From the NCBI RefSeq assembly GCF_902499115.1, contig NZ_CABVPN010000007.1, forward strand, positions 167,158-231,157: DNA of 64,000 nt. The letters are read 5' to 3'. This DNA is from Burkholderia diffusa (GTDB taxonomy: Bacteria; Pseudomonadota; Gammaproteobacteria; Burkholderiales; Burkholderiaceae). This document shows positions 17,577-26,013 of the stretch, one piece after another. Positions within the stretch are counted from its first letter, which is position 1. Each line of letters starts with the position of its first letter. A program made the translations under genes and the position numbers. The notes beneath the pieces were generated by a model. It was not told the DNA's origin. It ran no database searches and saw only the letters and a program-made list of their open reading frames with translations.

Positions 17577-17850
17577 GCGCAGCGTCACGCCGCCGGCCGG
17601 CGGGCACGCCATCCGTCCGACCCGCCTGCCGGGACGCGCACCGAAAGGCCGCCGCGCCCGGCATCGGCGTGACGGATGAAGGCCGCAAAAGCTGGCGGAA
17701 GATTCATCCGTTTTACCGCCCCGCAGGCATTTCCCGCCTGTTTCCGGCTCCGGGCCGCGCCCTCTGGACGCGACAGCCCGATTACCACTCTGCTTCGGCA
17801 CAACCGCGAATCTCGTCGTCGCGACGATCCGCGGCCCATCTCGCCTGTCG

Positions 17851-18333
17851 TCACACTTGAATCGACGGCACGTCTTTCATGCACCGCAGCGCGAACATCG
17901 AGCGGCTATGGCGGATGCTCGAAATCCGGTACAGCTTCTCGCGCAGGAAGCGCTCATAGCCGGCCGTGCCGTCCACCGCGACCTTGATCCAGTAGTCGTA
18001 TTCCCCCGACACGAGGTAGGCCTCGAGCACTTCGGGCAGCGCCGCGAGTTCAGCGCCGAAACGCGCGAGCGCGTCGTCCTCGTGGCGATCGAGCGTGACT
18101 TCGAGGATCACGATGTCCGCGTAGCCGAGCATGCGCTGGTTGACCAGCGCGACGTAGCCGTCGATGTAACCGTCGAGCTCGAGCTGCCGCGTGCGGTTCC
18201 AGCATGCGGTGGTCGACATGCCGATCTGTTCGGCCAGTTCGGCGTTCGACAGACGCGCATTCTTTTGCAGTGCACCGAGGATCTTGCGGTCCTGGTTGTC
18301 GAGGGTTTTCGGCGTGCGTTCGCGGGTAGCCAT
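17851..18333 (-). CDS. Lrp/AsnC family transcriptional regulator
   Basis: A 160-residue regulator with N-terminal HTH (LDNQDRKILGALQKNARLSNAELAEQIGMSTTACWNRTRQLE, residues ~11-52) and a C-terminal RAM ligand-binding domain (VILEVTLDRH ... VLEAYLVSGEYDYWIKVAV). Full family length. It is divergent from a LysE-type exporter 285 bases away, a common arrangement in which the Lrp-type protein senses an amino acid and controls its export. The interval before its start is AT-rich (AAGAATTTTCTACTTGAAA), consistent with a promoter and operator. Confidence 0.9.
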   Translation of the reverse strand: MATRERTPKTLDNQDRKILGALQKNARLSNAELAEQIGMSTTACWNRTRQLELDGYIDGYVALVNQRMLGYADIVILEVTLDRHEDDALARFGAELAALPEVLEAYLVSGEYDYWIKVAVDGTAGYERFLREKLYRISSIRHSRSMFALRCMKDVPSIQV

Positions 18334-18618
18334 GATGTAAAGAATTTTCTACTTGAAATCGGCATTCTATCTGAACAGGATTCCGGTTTCGGGCGTGCTT
18401 TACTGGAAAACAGGAAGCCTTTTAACCGGCTCGCTTGATACATTTTCTCCATGCCTGTTGTCCGGCACGCTCCCCGCGACAACCCCTTCGCACCGGGACG
18501 CACGACCGCAATCACGAGTTGCGGCGCCGGACACGCAGGCATGCAATGTCCCGCCTCCCGCGCGCCTATCCGGCTGCACGGGCCGGCGCCTGATCCTTCG
18601 TTTTCCGCACCTCCCGTC

Positions 18619-19266
18619 ATGTCGTTCAGGCTCTATCTGTCGTTCCTCGCTGCGTCCGCCGTCCTCATCTACGCCCCCGGCCCCGTCAACCTCCTCACGA
18701 TGAACCAGGCATTGCGCACCGGCTGGCGCCGCGCGCTGCCGTGCGTATGGGGCGGCACGCTCGCCGTGCTGCTGCAGCTCGCGCTGACCGCGCTGTGCCT
18801 GAATTCGCTGGTCCATCTCGACGAGCACGCGCTGAACGTGCTGCGCTGGGCCGGCGCCGCCTACCTCGTGTGGCTCGGCGGCAAGCAATGGCTAGGCCGC
18901 GCGCAGCTCACCGCGCCCGCCGCGTCGACCCAGCCCGGCAGCGCCGCACCCGACGACACCGACAGCGGACGCGCGCTGTTCTGGCGCGGCCTCGCCACCT
19001 CCGGCCTGAATCCGAAGACGCTGCTGTTCTTTCCGTCGTTCTTTCCGCAGTTCATCGTTCCGAGCGCAGACTGGAGCCTGAACGCGCAGTTCCTGCTGCT
19101 CGCGACGTCCTTCGCGCTGCTGTTCGCCGGTGGCATTGCGTCGATGGCGCTCTTCTCGCACCGGCTGAGCCATGCGCTGCGGCGTCCGGCACGGATGCGC
19201 GCGATGAACCGAGTGACCGGCGGTCTGCTGGTCGGCATGGGCGCGATCATGGTCGGCTGGAACTGA
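18619..19266 (+). CDS. LysE/RhtB family amino acid exporter
   Basis: A 215-residue inner-membrane exporter with about six helices. The N-terminal signature YAPGPVNLLTMNQALRTGWRRAL is characteristic of LysE/RhtB proteins, as are LRWAGAAYLVWLGGKQWLG and TSGLNPKTLLFFPSFFPQF. The start at 18619 begins directly at the first helix; the open frame upstream has no similarity. Probable target of the divergent Lrp-type regulator. Which amino acid it exports is unknown. A second LysE-type gene occurs at 42.3 kb. Confidence 0.88.
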   Translation: MSFRLYLSFLAASAVLIYAPGPVNLLTMNQALRTGWRRALPCVWGGTLAVLLQLALTALCLNSLVHLDEHALNVLRWAGAAYLVWLGGKQWLGRAQLTAPAASTQPGSAAPDDTDSGRALFWRGLATSGLNPKTLLFFPSFFPQFIVPSADWSLNAQFLLLATSFALLFAGGIASMALFSHRLSHALRRPARMRAMNRVTGGLLVGMGAIMVGWN

Positions 19267-19390
19267 GACCGCGCGGCCGCACGCGCAGGTGCTGGGTCAC
19301 CCGCGCACCCCGCGAAAAAGCAGCCGATCGCCGAATGCTTTAGGGTAGCGCCTGGTTCGTTGGACATGCCCGGCTCGACCGGGTGATTGC

Positions 19391-20566
19391 ATGAAGCACG
19401 TCACTACCCGCCTGCGGCGGCTGTTCGCGCCGATCGGCCTGCACTGGTATCTCGCTCTCCTCCTCGCGCTCGATGCACTGATGGTGCTGCGCCCCGTCGT
19501 CGCCCATGCGAAGCTCGGCGTGCATCGTGCGTGGCTCACCGACGCGCTGAATCTCGTCGATAACGCCGGCCTCGTCGTGCTGCCGCAGGTCGTCGTCGCG
19601 ACCGGCCTCGCGACGATGGCCATCGGCATCGTGCTGCGTGCGCGCGTCGCGTGGGTGCTGTCGATCCTGCTGCTGGTCGCGGCCGCCGCGATCAGCATCC
19701 TCGGCGGCTACCGCAGCAACGCGGTGTTCGTGTACACGGCCGTGCTGGCCGTCACGCTGATCTACTACTGGCGCCATTTCGACCGCGCGAGCGTCGCCGC
19801 GAGCAGCCTGTTCGCGCTGCTCAGCATCGTGTCGCTGTTGATCTACGCGACCTTCGGCGTGCTGTATCTCGGCGACGAATTCACGCCGCCGGTCCACGAC
19901 CTCGCCACGGCCGTCTACTTCTCGATCGTGTCGATGTCGACGGTCGGCTACGGCGACATCGTGCCGCACGCGCCCACCGCGCGCCTCTTCACCGCATCGG
20001 TGATCGTGCTCGGCATCACGGTGTTCGCGACGTCGATCAGCGCGGTTGTCGGGCCGGTGATCGGCGGCAACCTGAAACGGATCGTCAAGGGAGGCATTTC
20101 GAACGTGATCCGCAAGCATCATTTCCTGATCGTCGGCGCGACGCCCGTCGCGCATGCAGTGCACGAGGGGCTGCGCAAGCGCGGCTACGCCGTGACCGTC
20201 ATCGTGCCGGCCGGCGTCGAGCACAACTATGCGGGCGGGACCGACCTGATCGTCGGCGACGCCACCGACCACGCGGTGCTGGAAAGCGCTGGCGCGGCAA
20301 CGGCCCGCGCGGTGCTCGCGCTGCGTTCCGACGATGCCGAGAATGCGTTCATCATCCTCGCGATCCGCGAGATCGCGTCGACGGTGCGTACCGTCGCGCT
20401 CGTGAACCAGCAACGCAACCTCGAGCGGCTGCGCCTGCTGAAGCCGGACATGGTGTTCTCGCCGCAGCAGCTCGCGGGCGAACTGCTCGCCAGCACGCTC
20501 AACGACGAACCGGTCGACAAGTCGGTGATCTCGCACCTGCTGTTCGGCACCGACGCCGCCGCGTGA
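19391..20566 (+). CDS. Voltage-gated-type potassium channel with RCK (TrkA-N) domain
   Basis: A 391-residue inner-membrane protein with about six helices in residues 15-235, the K+ selectivity filter STVGYGD (183-189) in a pore loop, and a C-terminal cytoplasmic Rossmann domain from about 240 (HFLIVGATPVAHAVHEGLRKRGYAVTVIV, then GDATDHAVLESAGAATARAVLAL). The dinucleotide-binding glycine motif is degenerate (GATPVA). It resembles the Kch-type voltage-gated potassium channel family. It is followed after 37 bases by a YqaA-like protein, possibly one transcript. Confidence 0.88.
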   Translation: MKHVTTRLRRLFAPIGLHWYLALLLALDALMVLRPVVAHAKLGVHRAWLTDALNLVDNAGLVVLPQVVVATGLATMAIGIVLRARVAWVLSILLLVAAAAISILGGYRSNAVFVYTAVLAVTLIYYWRHFDRASVAASSLFALLSIVSLLIYATFGVLYLGDEFTPPVHDLATAVYFSIVSMSTVGYGDIVPHAPTARLFTASVIVLGITVFATSISAVVGPVIGGNLKRIVKGGISNVIRKHHFLIVGATPVAHAVHEGLRKRGYAVTVIVPAGVEHNYAGGTDLIVGDATDHAVLESAGAATARAVLALRSDDAENAFIILAIREIASTVRTVALVNQQRNLERLRLLKPDMVFSPQQLAGELLASTLNDEPVDKSVISHLLFGTDAAA

Positions 20567-20603
20567 CCGGTGCCGGCCGACGCGCGGCCGGTACAATCGC
20601 GCG

Positions 20604-21035
20604 ATGTCCGAATTGCTCACTTACGGCGGCCTGTTCGCCGTGTCGATGGTCGCCGCGACCCTGCTGCCGCTCCAGTCCGAAGCCGTGCTCGCCGGCCTGC
20701 TGCTCGCCGGACGCGAGCCCATGTGGGCGCTGCTGCTGGTCGCGAGCGTCGGCAACGTCGCGGGCTCGGTGGTCAACTGGGCGCTCGGCCGCGGCATCGA
20801 GCATTTCCGCGACCGCCGCTGGTTCCCGGTCAAGCCGGCCGCGCTCGCGCGCGCCGAGCGCTGGTATGCGCGCTACGGCCGCTGGTCGCTGCTGTTGAGC
20901 TGGGCGCCGGTGGTCGGCGATCCGCTGACGATGGTCGCCGGCGTGCTCCGCGAACCGCTGCCGACCTTCCTCGCGATCGTCACGATCGCGAAGGTCGGGC
21001 GGTATCTGGCCGTCGCGTGGCTCGTGATGCACTGA
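20604..21035 (+). CDS. YqaA/DedA-related (VTT-domain) membrane protein
   Basis: A 143-residue integral membrane protein with 3-4 helices. It has the motif pattern of small SNARE-associated/VTT proteins: LPLQSEAVLAGLLLAG, GNVAGSVVNWALGRG, and SWAPVVGDPLTMVAGVLR. Members of this group are linked to membrane lipid handling and homeostasis, but the function of YqaA proteins is not settled. It lies 37 bases after the potassium channel on the same strand. Confidence 0.8.
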   Translation: MSELLTYGGLFAVSMVAATLLPLQSEAVLAGLLLAGREPMWALLLVASVGNVAGSVVNWALGRGIEHFRDRRWFPVKPAALARAERWYARYGRWSLLLSWAPVVGDPLTMVAGVLREPLPTFLAIVTIAKVGRYLAVAWLVMH

Positions 21036-21174
21036 CGCTGCCCGCCTGCGTCGGGCGAGCCTGCCCGCCCCCTCCGGCTTCGCACCGCTAAAGAATTCAC
21101 CGAAGCTGCCGTATTCCTTACGGTATGCGGTGGCGCGTGCGTTCCGCCTCTCTCCCTCTCGACTCAGGATTCAT

Positions 21175-23157
21175 ATGAGATTGACCCAATTGGGCCGGGC
21201 GAGCGTCGGCGCGCGCCTGGCCGCGCTGGCGTGCGTGCTCGTCGCACTGCTGTTTACCGCCTTCGCATGGGCGCTCGCCCACTTCGCCGGCCAGCAACTC
21301 GCCGACGAGGCCCATGCGCGCATCGCGGACAAGGAGCAGTCGATCCGTGCGATGGTCGAAATGTTCGACAAGGCGCTGTCCGCCGAAGCCACCCGCGCGA
21401 TGGTGCTGTTCGCCAGTTTCCTGCCGGCCGATTTCGCGCTCGACCCGGCCCGCACCGTCGACATCGGCGGCGTCGCCGCGCCGACACTGTCCGCGGGCGG
21501 CCAGCCGCTCGACCTCGATTACGCGATTCCCGACCAGTTCCTGAAGAAAAGCGGCGCGATCGCGACGATCTTCGCGCGCGACGGCGACGATTTCGTCCGC
21601 ATCACGACGTCGCTGAAGAAGCAGGACGGCTCGCGCGCGGTCGGCACGCGCCTCGATCGCGCGGGCCCCGCCTACGCTCCGCTCGTCGCCGGACGCAGCT
21701 ATACGGGCCTCGCGAAACTGTTCGGCCGGCCGTACATCACGCAGTACAAGCCCGTCACCGACGCGACGGGTCGCGTGATCGGCGCGCTGTTCGTCGGCCT
21801 CGACGTCGGTGCCGAGCTGCAAGTCGTGCAGGACGGCATCCGGGCGTTGAAGATCGGTGAAAACGGCTATTACTTCGTGCTCGATGCGTCGCCGGGTACA
21901 TCGCGCGGCACCTTCGTCGTCCATCCCGACGCGGCCGGCCAGCGCGCCGACGACGCGCGCGCGCCGTACACGCAGATGCTCGCCGCCGGCCAGGGCCGGC
22001 TCGCTTACACGTCGGCCGATCCGGCCGCGCACGACGCCGCGCCCAGCGCCAAATTCGTGTCGTTCACGACGATTCCGCAATGGCAGTGGCTGGTCGGCGG
22101 CATCGCGCTCGACGACGAACTGCTGGCGGGCATGCGCACCGTCCGCAACCGTTTCCTGATGATCGCGGCCGTGCTCGTCGCGGCGTTCGCGGCGTTGTTC
22201 CTCGTCGTCGTGCGACGCGTGGTGAGCCGACCGCTCGACGCGGCGGCGCGTGCATCGGAACGCTTCGCGGCGGGCGACCTCAGCATCCGCATCCGCGACG
22301 GCGCCGCCGCGCGCGGCGCGGCGGGCAACGACGAGATCGGCCGGCTCGTGCAGGCGGTCGACGGAATCGGCGACGGCCTCGCGCGGATCGTCGCGCAGGT
22401 GCGCAGCAGCTCGTCCGACATCGCGCGCGGCACGGTCGGCATCGCGGCCGGCAGCGGCGACATCGCGGCGCGGATCGCGACGCAGGCGAGCAGCGTCGAA
22501 CAGACGGCAGCCAGCATGGAGCAGATCACGGCCGCCGTGCAGCAGAACGCCGAACACGCGGCGCAGGCGAACGCGCTGGTCGCCGACGCATCGGCCGCCG
22601 CGACAGACGGCGACACGGCCGTGCAACGCGTGGTCGCGACGATGGACGACATCGGCCGTGCGACGCGCCGGATCGCCGACATCACCGGCACGATCGAAGG
22701 CATCGCGTTCCAGACCAATATCCTGGCGCTGAACGCTGCCGTCGAGGCCGCGCGCGCGGGCGAGCACGGCAAGGGCTTCGCGGTGGTCGCGGCCGAAGTG
22801 CGCACACTCGCGCAGCGCAGCGCGGCCGCGGTCAAGGAAATCGACGCGCTGAGCGCCGAATCGTCGACGACCGTCGAACAGGGCTATCGGATCGCGGACG
22901 CCGCGCGCGGCACGATGCGCGACATCGTCCAGCGCGTCGATCAGGTCAGCACGCTGATCGGCGAGATCAGCGCCGCGTCGCGCGAGCAATCGACCGGCAT
23001 CGAGCAGGTGAATCAGGCCATCACGCAGATCGGCGAGGCGACGCAGCAGAACGCGACGCTGATCTCGAATGCCGAACGCGCGGCCGTCGCATTGCGCGAC
23101 CAGGCCGCGCAACTGGCGGAAGCCGTCAGCGTGTTCCGGCTGGCCCGCGACGCGTGA
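21175..23157 (+). CDS. Methyl-accepting chemotaxis protein with Cache-type sensor
   Basis: A 660-residue transmembrane chemoreceptor. An N-terminal helix (~14-40) leads to a periplasmic double-Cache-like sensor (~45-325; FVGLDVGAELQVVQDGIRALKIGENGYYFVLDA) and a second membrane helix (~328-352). A HAMP (~355-420) and a long methyl-accepting signalling domain follow, with the hairpin tip GIAFQTNILALNAAVEAARA and GEHGKGFAVVAAEVRTLAQRS. The C-terminus (FRLARDA) lacks a CheR-binding pentapeptide. The start at 21175 was chosen because it directly precedes the first helix. Cache 3/2-type sensors often detect organic acids; the ligand here is unknown. Confidence 0.9.
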   Translation: MRLTQLGRASVGARLAALACVLVALLFTAFAWALAHFAGQQLADEAHARIADKEQSIRAMVEMFDKALSAEATRAMVLFASFLPADFALDPARTVDIGGVAAPTLSAGGQPLDLDYAIPDQFLKKSGAIATIFARDGDDFVRITTSLKKQDGSRAVGTRLDRAGPAYAPLVAGRSYTGLAKLFGRPYITQYKPVTDATGRVIGALFVGLDVGAELQVVQDGIRALKIGENGYYFVLDASPGTSRGTFVVHPDAAGQRADDARAPYTQMLAAGQGRLAYTSADPAAHDAAPSAKFVSFTTIPQWQWLVGGIALDDELLAGMRTVRNRFLMIAAVLVAAFAALFLVVVRRVVSRPLDAAARASERFAAGDLSIRIRDGAAARGAAGNDEIGRLVQAVDGIGDGLARIVAQVRSSSSDIARGTVGIAAGSGDIAARIATQASSVEQTAASMEQITAAVQQNAEHAAQANALVADASAAATDGDTAVQRVVATMDDIGRATRRIADITGTIEGIAFQTNILALNAAVEAARAGEHGKGFAVVAAEVRTLAQRSAAAVKEIDALSAESSTTVEQGYRIADAARGTMRDIVQRVDQVSTLIGEISAASREQSTGIEQVNQAITQIGEATQQNATLISNAERAAVALRDQAAQLAEAVSVFRLARDA

Positions 23158-23171
23158 CGCACGACGAACGG

Positions 23172-23187
23172 CCGGGCAACTGCCCGG
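23172..23187. terminator. Possible terminator hairpin between convergent genes
   Basis: CCGGGC-AACT-GCCCGG forms a 6-bp GC stem with a four-base loop in the 39-base gap between the convergent chemoreceptor and acyl-CoA ligase genes. There is no clear T tract on either side, so function is uncertain. Confidence 0.35.
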
Positions 23188-23196
23188 TCGCGTCGA

Positions 23197-24849
23197 TTAC
23201 TTCTTGTCCCCGGCCAGGTCGATCGCCTTGTCCGACCCGACCGCGTTGCGCAGCTGGAATTTCTGGATCTTGCCGGTCGACGTCTTCGGCAACTCACCGA
23301 AGCGCACGACCTTCGGCACCTTGAAACCCGCGAGCAACTGCCGGCAGTGCGCGACGATTTCCTCCTCGGTCGCGCTCATGCCGTGGCGCAGCTCGACGAA
23401 CGCGCACGGCACCTCGCCCCATTTCGGGTCAGGCATCGCGACCACCGCCGCGACCTCGACGGCCGGATGCCGGTACAGCGCGTCCTCGACCTCGATGCTC
23501 GAGATGTTCTCACCGCCGGAAATGATGATGTCCTTGCGGCGATCCTTGATGCGGATATAGCCGTCCGGCGTCAGCACGCCGAGATCGCCCGTATGGAACC
23601 AGCCACCGTGGAATGCCTCGTCCGTCGCGTGCGGGTTCTTCAGGTAACCCTTCATGCAGATGTTGCCGCGGAACATGATCTCGCCGAGCGTCTCGCCGTC
23701 GGCCGGCACCGGCGCCATCGTGTCCGGGTCGAGCACCGTCGCGCCCGCTTCCAGGTGATAGCGCACGCCCTGCCGCGCATTGAGCCGCGCGCGCTCGTCG
23801 TCGGGCAGTTCGTCCCAGTGCGCCTGCTTCGCGCACACGGTCGCCGGGCCGTAGACCTCGGTCAGTCCGTACACGTGCAGCAGGTCGAAGCCGATCTCCT
23901 TCATCTTCGCGATCACGGCCGGCGCGGGCGCGGCACCGGCGACCATCGCGTGCACCGTGTGATCGATGCCCGCGCGGAACTCGGCCGGTGCATTCGCCAT
24001 CGCGCTCTGCACGATCGGCGCGCCGCAGTAATGCGTGATGCGTTCGCGGCGGATCAGGTCGAACACCGTCTTCGCGTCGAACTTGCGCAGGCAGACGTTC
24101 ACGCCCGCGCGCGCCGCGACCGCCCACGGGAAGCACCAGCCGTTGCAATGGAACATCGGCAGCGTCCAGAGATACACCGCGTGCTTCGGCATGTCCCATT
24201 CGAGGATGTTGCTGATCGCCGCGAGATACGCGCCGCGATGGTGATAGACGACGCCCTTCGGGTCGCCGGTCGTGCCGGACGTGTAGTTCAGCGCGATCGC
24301 TTCCCACTCGTCGGCGGGGGGCGTCCATGCGTAGTCCGGGTCGCCGCCCGCGACGAACGCTTCGTAGTCGGTCGCGCCCGCGAAGCGCGCGGGGTCGGCC
24401 GGCATCGCGTCGGCGACGCTGACGATCTTCAGGCCCGGCACTTCGAGCGCCGCGCGATGCGCGAGCTCCGCGTATTCGGTGTCGACGATCAGCACCTTCG
24501 CTTCGCCGTGACGCAGCATGAACAGCACCGACGAAATATCGAGGCGCGTGTTGATCGTGTTGAGCACGGCGCCGGCCATCGGTACGCCGAAGTGGGCCTC
24601 GACCATCGCCGGGATGTTCGGCAGCAGCGCCGCGACCGTCTCGCCACGCGCGACGCCGGCCCGCGCGAGCGCGCTCGCGAGCTGCTTCGCGCGCTTGTAG
24701 GTCTCGCCCCACGTGCGCCGCACGTCGCCGTGCACGATCGCGAGGCGCTCGCCGTAGACTTCGGCCGCGCGGACCAGAAAGTCGATCGGCGTGAGCGGCA
24801 CGTAGTTGGCCTCGCGGCGGCCGAGTCCGGCCTCGAACATCTGCGTCAT
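23197..24849 (-). CDS. Acyl-CoA synthetase (medium-chain/DmdB-like, AMP-forming)
   Basis: A 550-residue ANL-superfamily ligase that activates a carboxylate with ATP to an acyl-adenylate and then the CoA thioester. The P-loop YTSGTTGDPKGVVYHH (~192-207), the VYGLTEVYGP motif, GWFHTGDLGVLTPDGYIRIKDRRKD and the C-terminal catalytic lysine in PKTSTGKIQKFQLR are all present. Resemblance is to the methylmercaptopropionyl-CoA ligase/medium-chain group, but the substrate is not settled. The start MTQMFEAGLGRREANYVPLTP is typical. It is divergent from a Crp/Fnr regulator 126 bases away, possibly its controller. Confidence 0.9.
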   Translation of the reverse strand: MTQMFEAGLGRREANYVPLTPIDFLVRAAEVYGERLAIVHGDVRRTWGETYKRAKQLASALARAGVARGETVAALLPNIPAMVEAHFGVPMAGAVLNTINTRLDISSVLFMLRHGEAKVLIVDTEYAELAHRAALEVPGLKIVSVADAMPADPARFAGATDYEAFVAGGDPDYAWTPPADEWEAIALNYTSGTTGDPKGVVYHHRGAYLAAISNILEWDMPKHAVYLWTLPMFHCNGWCFPWAVAARAGVNVCLRKFDAKTVFDLIRRERITHYCGAPIVQSAMANAPAEFRAGIDHTVHAMVAGAAPAPAVIAKMKEIGFDLLHVYGLTEVYGPATVCAKQAHWDELPDDERARLNARQGVRYHLEAGATVLDPDTMAPVPADGETLGEIMFRGNICMKGYLKNPHATDEAFHGGWFHTGDLGVLTPDGYIRIKDRRKDIIISGGENISSIEVEDALYRHPAVEVAAVVAMPDPKWGEVPCAFVELRHGMSATEEEIVAHCRQLLAGFKVPKVVRFGELPKTSTGKIQKFQLRNAVGSDKAIDLAGDKK

Positions 24850-24975
24850 GATCCTGTCTCCCGTTTTCTGCCGGCCGGCGTGCATGCACCCCGATCGGTT
24901 TTGATGTGGTTCAATTGCCGATAGCCTAACGGGCGCTATTGTGAGCCGTCTGTCATCGAAACGACAGAGTGCCCG

Positions 24976-25785
24976 ATGAACGCTGCGCGTTATCCCTATC
25001 CTCGCAAACCCGCACCCATGCACGATCACTCCGTTGCGCCGCCCGACGCGGCCGCTCCGCCGGACCACTCGCCGGCCAACCCGCCGCTCGAACCGGGCCC
25101 GTTGCCCGCCCTGTCCGCGCTGTTCGGCCAGTGCGCGTGGTTCCGCGCGCTGGCGCCGGAACACCAGGCGCTGGTGCTCGCGCAGTCCCATGCGGAACGG
25201 CACGAAGCCGGCGACGTGATCGCGCAGCGGCTCGCGCCGTCCGAATACTGGATCGGCGTGCATCGCGGACTGCTCAAGCTGGCGATCTTCAACGCGTCGG
25301 GGCGCGGCTGCACGTTTTCCGGCGTGCCGTCGGGCGGCTGGTTCGGCGAAGGCAGCGTGATCAAGCGCGAGCTGCGCAAGTACGAAGTCGTCGCCGTCCA
25401 GCGCTCGATCGTGCTGTTCGTCCCGGTCGACACGTTCCATGCGCTGCTCGACACCAGCCTGCCGTTCACACGCTTCGTGATCCATCAATTGAACAACCGG
25501 ATGGGCGAGTTCATCGCGTCGATCCAGAACAGCCGGCTGCTCGACGTCGACGCGCGCGTCGCGCAGGCGCTCGCGCAGTTGTTCAACCCCGCGCTGTACC
25601 CGGACACCGGTCCGTCCCTCGCGATCTCGCAGGAGGAACTGGGGATGCTCGTGGGTGTGTCGCGGCAGCGGATCAACCAGGCGTTGCAGCAGCTCGAGAA
25701 ACTCGGGGTGCTGCGGCTCGCGTACAACCAGATCGAGGTCGTCGATCTGGCCGCGCTGGCGCGGGTCGGGATGGAACAGATCTGA
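24976..25785 (+). CDS. Crp/Fnr family transcriptional regulator
   Basis: A 269-residue regulator with a cyclic-nucleotide-binding-like barrel (~45-165; HEAGDVIAQRLAPSEYWIGVHRGLLKLAI, GGWFGEGSVIKRELRKYEVVA) and a C-terminal winged helix (~185-255; ISQEELGMLVGVSRQRINQALQQLEKLGVLRL). No Fnr-type cysteine cluster is seen, so oxygen sensing by an Fe-S cluster is unlikely. The start is uncertain: an ATG at 25018 would remove 14 residues, and neither has a strong ribosome-binding site. Divergent from the acyl-CoA synthetase. Confidence 0.85.
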   Translation: MNAARYPYPRKPAPMHDHSVAPPDAAAPPDHSPANPPLEPGPLPALSALFGQCAWFRALAPEHQALVLAQSHAERHEAGDVIAQRLAPSEYWIGVHRGLLKLAIFNASGRGCTFSGVPSGGWFGEGSVIKRELRKYEVVAVQRSIVLFVPVDTFHALLDTSLPFTRFVIHQLNNRMGEFIASIQNSRLLDVDARVAQALAQLFNPALYPDTGPSLAISQEELGMLVGVSRQRINQALQQLEKLGVLRLAYNQIEVVDLAALARVGMEQI

Positions 25786-26013
25786 GCGACGCCGGATGAG
25801 TGGAACCGTCGTCGATGCGGCATCCGCATACGGCACGGCGGCGGTTTCCGGGTGCCTGCGCCCGCGCGCCTTTCATCCGATGAATCGGCCTTTCGTCACC
25901 CCGCCCCAACCTGACAATTCCGCCAGTTTCGCGCCAGTGACCCGTTCCGCCCCGACGCCTATCATTCGGGTTCCCTTCACCGACGCCTGATCACCGCCTG
26001 TCCCGCTGCCTCC